DNA of 64,000 nt from G963676655 sp963676655. Its GTDB lineage: Bacteria; Verrucomicrobiota; Lentisphaeria; Victivallales; Victivallaceae. Positions 35,477 to 43,775 of this stretch are shown here, piece after piece. A program made the translations under genes and the position numbers. The stretch covers positions 964,060-1,028,059 of the forward strand of contig CAXXKX010000004.1 of assembly GCA_963676655.2 (NCBI GenBank), written 5' to 3'. The notes under the pieces were generated by a model that was given only the letters and a program-made list of their open reading frames with translations, did not search any database and was not told the DNA's origin. Position 1 is the stretch's first letter; every line of letters starts with the position of its first letter.

Positions 35477-36208
35477 TTAGTCGATGTACTTGATGTCGCC
35501 ATTGTGTTTATAGGCGTAAATAACGTCGAAAGGAGCTCCATTCGGGAAAGGGGCAGTTTGTTTTTTGTTTTCAACATGGCCTTCCGCAAAAAGAACGTTC
35601 ATCGTACTGAAGTTGCCGTGCCACCAGCCCATGGTGTCGTCATCCCAGGTGGTGAACCAAGGATGAACATAGCGATTCATCGGGCAGAACAACCCGACTT
35701 CCGGTTCGTTATCATTACATAATTCCAGCATCCATCCAACTTTTGCGGCATTTTTGAAACTGCCGACTTTCGACATATTACGGTAAAGGGTTTTTATGCC
35801 GTAACTTTCATTTGTGTAGGCGTAGATGCAGGAATTGACGCCATAACTTCTCCAACGTCCTTTGTCGCCGACATAACTGGCTACTGTGGTGTTAATTTTC
35901 GGAACGGCAGGGCAGACATAAACCGGAGGGCCGTTCGTTGCTTTCCAGTTAACATAATCAGCCAGTTGGTAATCCCACATTTCACCTTCCAAAGTTCCTG
36001 AGCCGCCGGCGATCTGGGGAAAATAATCTGTATTATCCACTGTATATTGACTGGTGGCCAGCCCCAACTGTTTGAGGTTATTAGTGCAACTTATTGCCTT
36101 TGCTTTGGCGCGGGCCTGATTTAGTGCCGGTAACAACATACTGGCTAGGATTGCAATGATCGCAATCACGACCAGAAGCTCGATCAGTGTGAATTTTTTC
36201 TCTTTCAT
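35477..36208 (-). CDS. Type II secretion-type pseudopilin with C-terminal GHV motif
   Basis: The N-terminus 'KKFTLIELLVVIAIIAILAS' is the prepilin signal: basic leader, cleavage before Phe, Glu5, then a hydrophobic helix. The mature part is Trp/Tyr-rich and ends with 'VLFAEGHV', corresponding to the H-x9-DG/DUF1559-type C-terminus multiplied in PVC genomes. I chose ATG 36208 because GGAG stands 6 nt before it; ATG 36220 has no ribosome-binding site. It lies between the regulator and the glycosidase genes with gaps of about 22 nt, so it is co-transcribed. It may help assemble or present the secreted enzyme; the role is not established. Confidence 0.85.
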   Translation of the reverse strand: MKEKKFTLIELLVVIAIIAILASMLLPALNQARAKAKAISCTNNLKQLGLATSQYTVDNTDYFPQIAGGSGTLEGEMWDYQLADYVNWKATNGPPVYVCPAVPKINTTVASYVGDKGRWRSYGVNSCIYAYTNESYGIKTLYRNMSKVGSFKNAAKVGWMLELCNDNEPEVGLFCPMNRYVHPWFTTWDDDTMGWWHGNFSTMNVLFAEGHVENKKQTAPFPNGAPFDVIYAYKHNGDIKYID

Positions 36209-36229
36209 CGTCTTCTCCATAATCTTTAT

Positions 36230-37258
36230 TTAACTTAAAGGTTCAATTAATTTAACGGGATAAAAATAACGTCGCGGAGTAACCCCGGGACTGTTTATCC
36301 GGCGCATGCATTCATTATACATATCGTGTCCGATTTGTTTCCAGTCGGCGTAAATAGTCGGAGCCGACTCAAAATGCGGATCAACGCAACTGCGTCCGTC
36401 AAGGCCAAGTACTGTTGCCGCTTCTGTGAGTTTTACTCCATATTCGTTCAAGCTGTGTTTGCAAAAAGCATCCATAATCCAGCCGGATGAGAATAAAAAT
36501 GCGCCTTCAGGGACAAAGTCGTATTGTATTAATTCAGTATTGGATGGAAATTCATGATAATCAACGGTTTTTCCAAGTTTTTCCCATTGAACTTTGAATT
36601 GTTCGAGGCGAACATAGCCGACAGGGTTATTGCCGGTGTAACATTTAACATGATTGATTTCGCGCCGGTTAAAATATTCAACTGCAATATCCGCTGACTG
36701 ATAAGGGTCCATTTCAAAAAGTGATGCCGAGCCGTCAAGGTTGTGATGCATGCCGCAGCCGATGACCGGCATTTTAATATTCAGATTCTCTTTGAAAACC
36801 CGGTCATATTCTCCAAGCATGACGAGCGCGGAGCAGCCGTCTGATATTTTTTGAATACCGGCATTGGTCAATCCTTCGAATCCGACATGAGATAAAACCA
36901 ATTCTGTTTTTTCTTTTATACTGGCGTCCAGGAGTCCTGAATAGAGGGTGTGAAGAATCCCGGTCTGGTTATTAAGCCATGGGATCAGGACAATAATTCG
37001 ATGCAGAGCATTGTTGTTTTTTTTCTGGCGTCCTTTTGCAACATAAGTCCCGGCTCCCCGGTTTGCCTCCAGCAGGCCTTTACGGCAAAGATAGTCAATC
37101 CCGCGTTTTGCGGTTCCCAGTGAAACGCCGAACTGATCTTTTAAATCCCGAAGCGGAGGAATCTTGGTCCCCTGTTTCAGTTTACCTGCATGGATACTTT
37201 CCTGCAGATAGTCGATCATTCTGCTTGCTTTATCAGGTATTTTCAGGGATTGCTGCAT
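36230..37258 (-). CDS. GntR-HTH/LacI-type sugar-responsive regulator
   Basis: The 342-residue protein has a GntR-type winged helix at ~8-78 ('IHAGKLKQGTKIPPLRDLK', 'VSLGTAKRGIDYL', 'GLLEANRGAGTYV'). A periplasmic-binding-like effector domain follows at ~88-340, as in LacI/AraR regulators. It heads the unit with the pseudopilin and glycosidase genes and probably controls them in response to the sugar released. An inverted repeat stands 22-58 nt upstream of its start. Family assignment is firm; effector unknown. Confidence 0.85.
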   Translation of the reverse strand: MQQSLKIPDKASRMIDYLQESIHAGKLKQGTKIPPLRDLKDQFGVSLGTAKRGIDYLCRKGLLEANRGAGTYVAKGRQKKNNNALHRIIVLIPWLNNQTGILHTLYSGLLDASIKEKTELVLSHVGFEGLTNAGIQKISDGCSALVMLGEYDRVFKENLNIKMPVIGCGMHHNLDGSASLFEMDPYQSADIAVEYFNRREINHVKCYTGNNPVGYVRLEQFKVQWEKLGKTVDYHEFPSNTELIQYDFVPEGAFLFSSGWIMDAFCKHSLNEYGVKLTEAATVLGLDGRSCVDPHFESAPTIYADWKQIGHDMYNECMRRINSPGVTPRRYFYPVKLIEPLS

Positions 37259-37279
37259 AATTTTTTAGAGAATTGTTTC

Positions 37280-37316
37280 AAATTGTTCAATATCTTTGTA
37301 TATTATAGAACAATTT
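37280..37316 (-). promoter_or_regulatory. Inverted repeat upstream of the GntR/LacI-type gene
   Basis: AAATTGTTC (37280-37288) and GAACAATTT (37308-37316) form a perfect 9-bp inverted repeat with a 19-nt spacer. A further AATTGTTTC lies next to the left arm. It is just upstream of the regulator start and is a likely autoregulatory operator. Confidence 0.5.
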
Positions 37317-37384
37317 TTTTAAATGTCAACCCCTCTTTTGATATAATTCAGGAAAAAATTACCTTATGCCTTATATAATAATTA

Positions 37385-37427
37385 AATACCATGTAGTTTT
37401 TTTTTAATGTTTAAAAAGTGGTATTAT
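37385..37427. repeat. AT-rich dyad element, copy 2
   Basis: AATACCATGTAG plus a long T-run, then TTAAAAAGTGGTATTAT. It lies 32 nt past the stop of the carbonic-anhydrase-like gene. Same layout as the copies at 31395, 37983 and 46389. Confidence 0.45.
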
Positions 37428-37458
37428 TTGAATATTTTAAGTAGAGGAGTGTCTCTTT

Positions 37459-37830
37459 TTAGCAGGTGGATGCGTGCCAGTTTTCATCGATCCACAGGCC
37501 GATGAATTTTACGTCGGGAAATATTTTATGCAAATTATCAATTGATTTTTTTACCTGCTCGATGTGTTTGTTTTTATTAACAGGATTAGCCAGACAATTG
37601 AAATGTCCGGAAACGAACACCAGACTCGTATTATGGACTTCAATACTGAGTTGAAGCTTTTTTACTATTGCGTCAAAAGTAACTTTATCGGTCAATTCCG
37701 CCATAACCTGGTCCGCTCCCGGTTCGGCGATCATATCAACATATGGAATGTTGTAGTTTTCTTTGATAAACGCTAAAATAGGTTCGTGGATCCTGCCGTC
37801 AAAACATTGTATCGATGCGCAAAAATTCAT
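37459..37830 (-). CDS. Small carbonic-anhydrase-like protein
   Basis: The 123-residue protein begins 'MNFCASIQCFDGRI' and contains 'PYVDMIAEPGADQVMA', 'LVFVSGHFNCLANP' and 'FIGLWIDENW'. This matches a small beta-carbonic-anhydrase-related family whose zinc ligands would be the early Cys, the His of SGH and the Cys three residues later. Known members are mostly uncharacterised, and enzymatic activity is not assured at this size (full beta-CA is ~200 residues). GAAGG precedes the ATG. It is probably a single-gene unit. Confidence 0.65.
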   Translation of the reverse strand: MNFCASIQCFDGRIHEPILAFIKENYNIPYVDMIAEPGADQVMAELTDKVTFDAIVKKLQLSIEVHNTSLVFVSGHFNCLANPVNKNKHIEQVKKSIDNLHKIFPDVKFIGLWIDENWHASTC

Positions 37831-37982
37831 ATATTTCCTTCTCTTAGTTCACCGTTTTCCGTCGAGTCTCTTTTTCTCTCCGGGGGACTTTATAATATAT
37901 CACAGAAAATTATGATTACAAGTTTTGAGTTAGCAGACGTATCAGGCTAGGAAAAATGTCCGTAAAACAATATAAATAATAA

Positions 37983-38026
37983 AATTACAGGTAGTTTTTA
38001 TTGGAATATTTGAAAAACGGTATTAT
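37983..38026. repeat. AT-rich dyad element, copy 3
   Basis: ATTACAGGTAG plus T-run, then GAAAAACGGTATTAT. It lies 33 nt past the stop of the ROK gene. It shares AAAAACGGTATTAT with the copy at 46389. Confidence 0.45.
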
Positions 38027-38058
38027 TTGAAATTATACAGTAGTTAATTGATGTTTGA

Positions 38059-39132
38059 TCAGGGGAGGGGGGAAATGCCGAGAAAATGATCTCTGGCCAG
38101 CAATGCCGCTCCTTTGGCCGCGGAATAATTGTCTTGTCCGGAGATGGATACAGTCAGGTCGAACAATGCCCCGGGCAGGCATTGCATTGTCAATTCGCGC
38201 CGGACGTTTGCGAGCAGTGGTGTGCCGATTCCGCTCAACGGTCCGGCCAGGATTATGGCTGACGGGTTGAGCAGGGTAACCACCGAAGCCAGTGCGGTTG
38301 CAATCCCGGAGCTGATAGTCCTGATATTTTTTACATTTGTGGTACCCGGAACTGAATTGACCACTGCTTCCAGGCAGCCGCGGTTGCCGCATTGACATTT
38401 AGGTCCGTCTGGAACTACCATCAAGTGGCCAATCTCCATGCCGCGAAACGTCGTGCCGAGATATGGCCGACCGGCTTCGATGAAACTGCCGCCGACCCCG
38501 AGTCCCAGTTCTATCAGAAACAGGCTTTCCGGCGGTTCCGGAGTGAATTCGCGATATTCCGACCATCCTCGGGCCAAAGGCGCGGGGCAGGCTGTCGACG
38601 GCAATTTGAATTCCTGTTCCAGCCAGTTCTTGACCGCAAAGCCGCGCCATTCAGGCATGTTGACTGCCCGCAGCGCCACCCCGTGAACCACGTCGACAAT
38701 GCCGGGATCGGCGAAGCCCAGGCCGGTCACATGTGAACCAGTTTGGTTGCGCTCAAGCAGACCGTTTACCACGTTCCTGATTTCCTGGAGCGAATTTTCC
38801 CGGGAGGAACGTTGTTTCCCTCGTGTTTCAATCCGGTCCAGTTCCCGGCCTTCCAAATCGATGAGGATTGCGTAAGTACAATCGAAATGCAGTTCAACCC
38901 CGATGAAGGTCGCGGTTCCGGAAGCAATTCTGAGCATTGGAGAACGACGGCCGGAATGGATGCTGCCGCCGTCTTCTTCGACGACGAGTTGTTGTCTTTT
39001 TAATTCATCGACAATATTGATGACAGTTGCCGGACGCAGATTGAAGCGTCGCATGAGTTCCCGGCGCGAACATGACTTTCGCGAAATCAGTTCCCGCAGA
39101 ATCATTTGGCGTCTTTGATCGTTGATGCTCAT
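38059..39132 (-). CDS. ROK-family transcriptional regulator
   Basis: The 357-residue protein has an N-terminal winged helix at ~8-65 ('KSCSRRELMRRFNLRPATV') followed by a ROK actin-like ATPase/sugar-binding fold. The ROK zinc site 'GHLMVVPDGPKCQCGNRGCLE' is complete (His and three Cys). 'GLGFADPGIV' marks the early phosphate/sugar loop. Relatives are NagC and XylR, repressors released by a sugar or sugar phosphate. It is divergent from the creatininase-cyclase pair, with a perfect palindrome in between, so it probably represses that pair and itself. Confidence 0.85.
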   Translation of the reverse strand: MSINDQRRQMILRELISRKSCSRRELMRRFNLRPATVINIVDELKRQQLVVEEDGGSIHSGRRSPMLRIASGTATFIGVELHFDCTYAILIDLEGRELDRIETRGKQRSSRENSLQEIRNVVNGLLERNQTGSHVTGLGFADPGIVDVVHGVALRAVNMPEWRGFAVKNWLEQEFKLPSTACPAPLARGWSEYREFTPEPPESLFLIELGLGVGGSFIEAGRPYLGTTFRGMEIGHLMVVPDGPKCQCGNRGCLEAVVNSVPGTTNVKNIRTISSGIATALASVVTLLNPSAIILAGPLSGIGTPLLANVRRELTMQCLPGALFDLTVSISGQDNYSAAKGAALLARDHFLGISPLP

Positions 39133-39153
39133 CTTTTTGACTTTGTTTTGGGT

Positions 39154-39179
39154 TTATTGATACAATATTGTATCAATAA
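39154..39179. promoter_or_regulatory. Perfect 26-bp palindrome, probable ROK operator
   Basis: Positions 39154-39179 are identical to their own reverse complement (half-site TTATTGATACAAT). It stands 22 nt upstream of the ROK start and about 110 nt upstream of the creatininase start, in the only gap between the divergent genes. TTGATA and TATTGT-like sequences within it could also serve as promoter parts, so binding would block both directions. Confidence 0.75.
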
Positions 39180-39289
39180 AAATAAAAATCAAGTGTTAAT
39201 TGGGTTAAACCGGCTAAAAGTTCTTGAAAAAAGTTATATGAGACCGGAAAATAATAGTATCACAAACAATCAAAACCAGGAGTTTTATT

Positions 39290-40138
39290 ATGCATCATGT
39301 CAAAATGGGCGAAATGACCGTAAGGGAGATATCCGAATATCTCGAATACAACCAGACAATTATCATTCCTTACGGGCTGATTGAACAGCACGGGTATCAT
39401 CAGCCGCTGGATACGGACATTCGTAATGCGGATTTTCTGGGCGAAAAACTGGCGCGGTCTTTGGGCTGTATTGTCGCTCCGACCCTGAATTACTGTTTTT
39501 CCGGAGGCATGCTGCCGGGAACGATCAACATTAAGCCTAACACTTTTGCCAACATGATCGGGGAAATTATCGAGTCGCTGTCAGTTCAGGGATTCAGGAA
39601 CTTTATTGTTTTGCCGGGACATGGCGGCAGTGAGGCTTTACTGCATTTAAAGGAATCGCTGCGTATCCTGAAATGGATAAATCCGGCGTTGCGTGATGCT
39701 TTGATTATGGTCACGCCGCCTTGGGATTATTCGCCAACCTGGAAAAAATTGTTTGAGAAACAGGATTATCATGCGGCCGAGGCGGAGTTGTCGCTGCTGA
39801 TGCACTGGTGTCCGGAAGTTGTGCGTGACAAGATTGTGATGGACGAGGTTGAAGTAGCGAAACGGCTGCGGGAAGACCCCGATTCCTACCAATTGCGTGA
39901 ATCGTTGACGGATGACCCGCATGAAGTGCTGACGACATCCCAGAGCCCTGATGTTAAAATCGGAGTCATGGGCTATCCGGAAAAAGCCCAAGCTGCTACC
40001 GGCGCAAAAATAGAGGCGGAAATTGTCAGCAATTTTACTACTCAGATGCGTAAGCTGATTGCCGAGGCCAATGCCGCCAGAAGCAGCGGTAAGCGTATTG
40101 TCCATCAAGATAACGAAAAATTGAAGATAATGTCATGA
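39290..40138 (+). CDS. Creatininase-family amidohydrolase
   Basis: The 282-residue protein has the metal-site motifs of the creatininase/FAPy-deformylase family: Glu32-x-His34 in 'GLIEQHGYHQPLDTD' with Asp43, and 'LPGHGGSEA' near residue 110. 'EAELSLLM' provides the late Glu. Members hydrolyse cyclic or formyl amides with two zinc or manganese ions. CAGGAG precedes the ATG. Its stop overlaps the start of the cyclase gene (ATGA), so the two are translationally coupled and likely act on one substrate. The substrate cannot be told from sequence. Confidence 0.8.
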   Translation: MHHVKMGEMTVREISEYLEYNQTIIIPYGLIEQHGYHQPLDTDIRNADFLGEKLARSLGCIVAPTLNYCFSGGMLPGTINIKPNTFANMIGEIIESLSVQGFRNFIVLPGHGGSEALLHLKESLRILKWINPALRDALIMVTPPWDYSPTWKKLFEKQDYHAAEAELSLLMHWCPEVVRDKIVMDEVEVAKRLREDPDSYQLRESLTDDPHEVLTTSQSPDVKIGVMGYPEKAQAATGAKIEAEIVSNFTTQMRKLIAEANAARSSGKRIVHQDNEKLKIMS

Positions 40139-40788
40139 AGCTGATTGATTTGACTCTTCCGGTTGAAGATTCCCCTTCCGGCGGGGCGCTGCCGGCGCCG
40201 GTGATCGAATGTGAACACTGGAATTTGACTGCCGCGAACGGGCCGTATACCGCCCAGGTCTATAACCTGAAACTGAACGGAATGTCAAGTTCATATATTG
40301 ATTTTCCCGGTCACATTCTTGAAACGGATAGTGGTCTTGACGCAAGTAACTGTCCGCTGGAAATGCTCTACCGCGTAAGGGCGGCGGTAATCCATCTGGA
40401 TCGCGAATCAGATTCAGGTGCGGTGACGGCGGCGGATTTGAAAATGGCCGCACCGGCCTGGATGAAACCCGGAGATGCAATTATTATCAACGCCCTTGGA
40501 AAAAGGCGGTTTGATGCGATTGAAAGCCGGAGCGTCTGGCTGGCCGATGACGCCGTTCAGTGGATTATCGGGCATAACACGAAACTGCTGGTTTCCGATA
40601 TTTATGAATCGATCGATATTCAAGGAGTTTTCAGGAATTTGTTCGCGGCGGGGATCAATACGGTTTGTTTTCCGGTTAATCTTGATAAATTGACCGCTGA
40701 TTTTGTGAGCCTGACGGTATTGCCGCTCAAGGTCGGCGGGGTTACGCAAATTCCATGTCGGATAATCGCGGAGGAGTGTCCTGAATAA
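40135..40788 (+). CDS. Cyclase/kynurenine-formamidase-like protein with altered metal site
   Basis: The 217-residue protein starts with 'LIDLTLPVED', as in the cyclase (KynB-like) family of metal-dependent hydrolases. The family motif H-x-G-T-H-x-D-x-P-x-H reads M-S-S-S-Y-I-D-F-P-G-H here, so the first two histidines are replaced by Met and Tyr while Asp and the last His remain. It may have a different metal site or be a non-catalytic subunit. Coupled to the creatininase gene by ATGA overlap; such creatininase-cyclase pairs suggest amide hydrolysis in two steps. Confidence 0.7.
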   Translation: MKLIDLTLPVEDSPSGGALPAPVIECEHWNLTAANGPYTAQVYNLKLNGMSSSYIDFPGHILETDSGLDASNCPLEMLYRVRAAVIHLDRESDSGAVTAADLKMAAPAWMKPGDAIIINALGKRRFDAIESRSVWLADDAVQWIIGHNTKLLVSDIYESIDIQGVFRNLFAAGINTVCFPVNLDKLTADFVSLTVLPLKVGGVTQIPCRIIAEECPE

Positions 40789-41005
40789 AATATACTTTAA
40801 ACGCTTGAAATATTAACTTATTATTGTGTCCTGCCAACGCCGTTTTTGCTCTTTACAACTCCTTGGATATCTATAGTAGCCAAAGACTTGTAAAAAACAA
40901 TCCGGCATTTGGCATCATCACATTAAAAGTTAAGTTTCCTCCCGCTCAAAGTATAAATTGAAAAATATTTTCCTGATATATTAATAAATAGAAAGATTAA
41001 AGGTA

Positions 41006-42334
41006 ATGGAAAACAAAGAAGGCAGTCAAGGCGATTTTCGCTATGCGGTTGGAGACGCTAAAGTGCCGTGGCATGCGGTAGGTGAATTTTATCGGGCCGA
41101 AGATGCCCTGGAAGTCATTAAATTCATGCTGCCGCTGAAAGGCGATGAGGCGGTCTATGATGCCGCATTGGATAAAATCCGGGACGGAATTGCCGAATTG
41201 TCCCGCGAAAGCGGGGTGGCAACCAAACTGTCGCTTGGAAAATGGGTGGAAAAGGCCGAGCAGCTGGCCAGGGACTTTCTGAATGTGAAACATGCAGCGT
41301 TCCTGACCAACTGGACCGCCGGGATGGAAATTGGTTTCAAACTGGCCGGATTGCGTCCAGGTGACGAAGTTATTGTGCCGGCAATTACATTCATCGCCAC
41401 GATGTCTTATCCGTTGAGTATTGGTGCGAAAGTTGTTTTTGCCGATATCGATCCGGAAACCGTGAACATCGACCCGGCTGATGTTGCCCGCAAGATTACG
41501 CCAAAAACAAAAGTTATCTGTCCGGTGCATATCGGTGGTTATCCCTGCGATATGGACCCGATCATGGAACTGGCTAAGCAGCACGATATTTATGTGATGG
41601 AAGACGCCGCACACGGATTTGGCGCGTTTTACAAAGGTAAACCGCTCGGGACAATCGCTCATTTCGGCGGCTATTCGTTTCATGAAGTCAAGAACATGAC
41701 CTCATTCGGCGAAGGCGGCATTCTGGTTTCAAATATCGATGAAGCCGGAGAGCAATTTAAAATGGCCCGTTTTCTGGGACTGGATTTCTCGCGTCAGATC
41801 AAAGACTGGCTCTATGATATTTCGCCGCTGATCGACCGTTTCGGGGAACCGCAGGTGGCAAACAACTCATCGTCCACCGAGATTTCCGCGCTGGGATTCT
41901 GTTTGCAGTTTAAACGCTATGCTGAGATATTGAAAATCCGCCGGGCCGCGGCGGAATACATGAATGCGATATTATCTGAGGAACCCGGTATTTTGACGGA
42001 AAAACCGGATACGGCTGATTACCAGTCGTCCCACCACTTGTTCCTGTTACGGATAAATCCGGAAATTGTCGGCGCTGACATTCAGGCGGTAAAAGCCAAG
42101 TTGTCTGAAAGAGGGCTGACGCCGATCACTCATTTCGGTCCGATGTACCGTTTCAATATTTTGAAATCATTGGGTTATGACGAGGACGCAATCGCCGCGA
42201 CTTGTCCGGTCACGGAAAAGATGTTCTACAAATCCTATACTCATTTGCCGCTCTATCCGCTGACACAGGAGCAGCTTGAATATCAGGCCTGGGCTGTAAT
42301 CGAAGCTGTTCGTGAAATTAAACAGGGGAAATAA
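41006..42334 (+). CDS. DegT/DnrJ/EryC1-family PLP aminotransferase
   Basis: The 442-residue protein has the sugar aminotransferase signature: 'FLTNWTAGMEIGFKLAG', 'VIVPAITFIATMSYPL', 'VMEDAAHGFGA' (Asp for PLP) and 'YSFHEVKNMTSFGEGG' with PLP-binding Lys229. Family members transaminate keto-sugars in making amino sugars of glycans or antibiotics. An extra ~60 residues at the N-terminus precede the fold. It stands 4 nt before the AAC(3)-like gene, with PHP and coiled-coil genes next, so it probably starts an operon of amino-sugar or aminocyclitol modification. The 217 bp before it hold no gene. Confidence 0.85.
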   Translation: MENKEGSQGDFRYAVGDAKVPWHAVGEFYRAEDALEVIKFMLPLKGDEAVYDAALDKIRDGIAELSRESGVATKLSLGKWVEKAEQLARDFLNVKHAAFLTNWTAGMEIGFKLAGLRPGDEVIVPAITFIATMSYPLSIGAKVVFADIDPETVNIDPADVARKITPKTKVICPVHIGGYPCDMDPIMELAKQHDIYVMEDAAHGFGAFYKGKPLGTIAHFGGYSFHEVKNMTSFGEGGILVSNIDEAGEQFKMARFLGLDFSRQIKDWLYDISPLIDRFGEPQVANNSSSTEISALGFCLQFKRYAEILKIRRAAAEYMNAILSEEPGILTEKPDTADYQSSHHLFLLRINPEIVGADIQAVKAKLSERGLTPITHFGPMYRFNILKSLGYDEDAIAATCPVTEKMFYKSYTHLPLYPLTQEQLEYQAWAVIEAVREIKQGK

Positions 42335-42337
42335 GCT

Positions 42338-43774
42338 ATGCTGACAAAAAAGGATATTGTAAATTCGCTGCGTTCGCTGGGACTGACGACTGGAGATAAG
42401 GTGCTGCTTCACAGTTCTTTGTCTTCAATCGGCAAGGTTGATGGCGGGGCGGAAACGGTGGTGAATGCTTTTCTGGATGTTATTGGGGAGTCCGGCACAT
42501 TGCTGGTTCCTGCTTTCGGGAAACTGGGCATTATTACCGACATAGTAAAAAGTCATCCGCGGGCGGTTATAAGTGATTGTCCGCTCGGAACGGTTGCGGC
42601 AATCGGACCCGATGCCGAAGCATTAGGAAAAGATCACTGGAAAGCGGAAACGGTTCATGGTGCCGACACCCCATATACCCGTCTGGCGGAGGACGATGGC
42701 TATGTTTGTTTGCTCGGGGTCGATCAGGATCGGAATACTTCTCTGCATACGGTTGAGGCTTTACTTCGGCTGCCTTATCTGGAAGAGAAGACGGTTGAAA
42801 AATTTTCATCTTCGGAAGGAGAACAATCCAAAACATGGCCCTTTTATCCGGGGCCGCATCGCGATTTTATCGGCCTGGACCGGATTTTCAGAATGTCCGG
42901 GACGATGGCGATCGGTCAAATCGGTAATGCCGTTACCCGGCTGATCCCGGCCGCTGATTTGTTGGCGATAGGCCAGTCGCTCGGCGAGGAAGATCCGGCG
43001 TTCTGCCTGTGCAACAATCCGAATTGTCAGGATTGTGTAACCCAGCGGGCCGCGATCACCAAAGCCATGTTGGATAACGAACCGTATACGCTGGCTGTCG
43101 CCGCTTCGCTGGCCGGATATTATATTGAAGAGATAATCGATAACATGCATGACAGCGGAGTTGACAAGCTTGAACTCGATCAACTGAAAGGCAAACCGGT
43201 GTCCGGGCTGACTCAGGAGCTTGTTGTCAAAGCCTGTCGGGAATTGACAGCGGCCGGAATAGAGGTTATTTCTTTGCGCTCAGTGGTTGTGCCGAGGAAT
43301 TTCGCGGCGTTTGTCGCAACCGCGGCTGCCTGCGGCGTCAAGCGCGTCGTAATACCGTTGAATGCTGCGGCATCAACTCAAGTTGAGCTGGCCGGAAAAG
43401 CCGAAATTAAAGTATCATTCGTCAACGTTATTGACAGCGGGGCAGGGGCATCAAGCGCGATAGCCGGTTTGCCTGGAGCTGGCTTTACCTTCAATCCGGC
43501 AAAATTTGCCGCCGCCGGTGAAAAACCATTTTTGCAGGTCTTCCATACCGGACGTTTTCATAAATATATCGATCAGTTGGATGTTTGCGACGGTTTGTTC
43601 TCCGGCAGGCCGACGGAGCTGGCAACGGGAAATTCCGAGATAAAAGAATTGATTTCTATCTTGCGTTGTTCCTCTTTTGGTGGTATAATGTCTTTGACAA
43701 CTGAAAACACAATGATTTATGAAGACTGCCGGGAAGCGGTCAGCGCTTTCTGCCAATTATTGGAGGAAATGTAA
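42338..43774 (+). CDS. AAC(3)-family N-acetyltransferase fused to a TIM-barrel isomerase-like domain
   Basis: Residues ~1-245 match the aminoglycoside 3-N-acetyltransferase fold ('KVLLHSSLSSIGKVDGGAE', 'GTLLVPAF', 'HGADTPYTRLAEDDGYVCLLGV'). The 'HTVEALLRLPYL' His region and a Cys-rich 'CLCNNPNCQDC' follow. Residues ~250-478 look like a sugar-phosphate isomerase/epimerase (xylose-isomerase-like) barrel: 'DNMHDSGVDKLELDQLKG', 'VVKACRELTAAGIEVISLRS', 'FLQVFHTGRFHKYI'. I do not know this fusion. With the aminotransferase just upstream, acetylation of a newly made amino sugar is the likely step, rather than drug resistance. Confidence 0.7.
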   Translation: MLTKKDIVNSLRSLGLTTGDKVLLHSSLSSIGKVDGGAETVVNAFLDVIGESGTLLVPAFGKLGIITDIVKSHPRAVISDCPLGTVAAIGPDAEALGKDHWKAETVHGADTPYTRLAEDDGYVCLLGVDQDRNTSLHTVEALLRLPYLEEKTVEKFSSSEGEQSKTWPFYPGPHRDFIGLDRIFRMSGTMAIGQIGNAVTRLIPAADLLAIGQSLGEEDPAFCLCNNPNCQDCVTQRAAITKAMLDNEPYTLAVAASLAGYYIEEIIDNMHDSGVDKLELDQLKGKPVSGLTQELVVKACRELTAAGIEVISLRSVVVPRNFAAFVATAAACGVKRVVIPLNAAASTQVELAGKAEIKVSFVNVIDSGAGASSAIAGLPGAGFTFNPAKFAAAGEKPFLQVFHTGRFHKYIDQLDVCDGLFSGRPTELATGNSEIKELISILRCSSFGGIMSLTTENTMIYEDCREAVSAFCQLLEEM

Positions 43775-43775
43775 T

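Noticed and set aside
42338..43774. Aminoglycoside resistance gene
   Set aside because: The family match is real, but the fused barrel and the amino-sugar operon point to metabolism; nothing indicates drug resistance.
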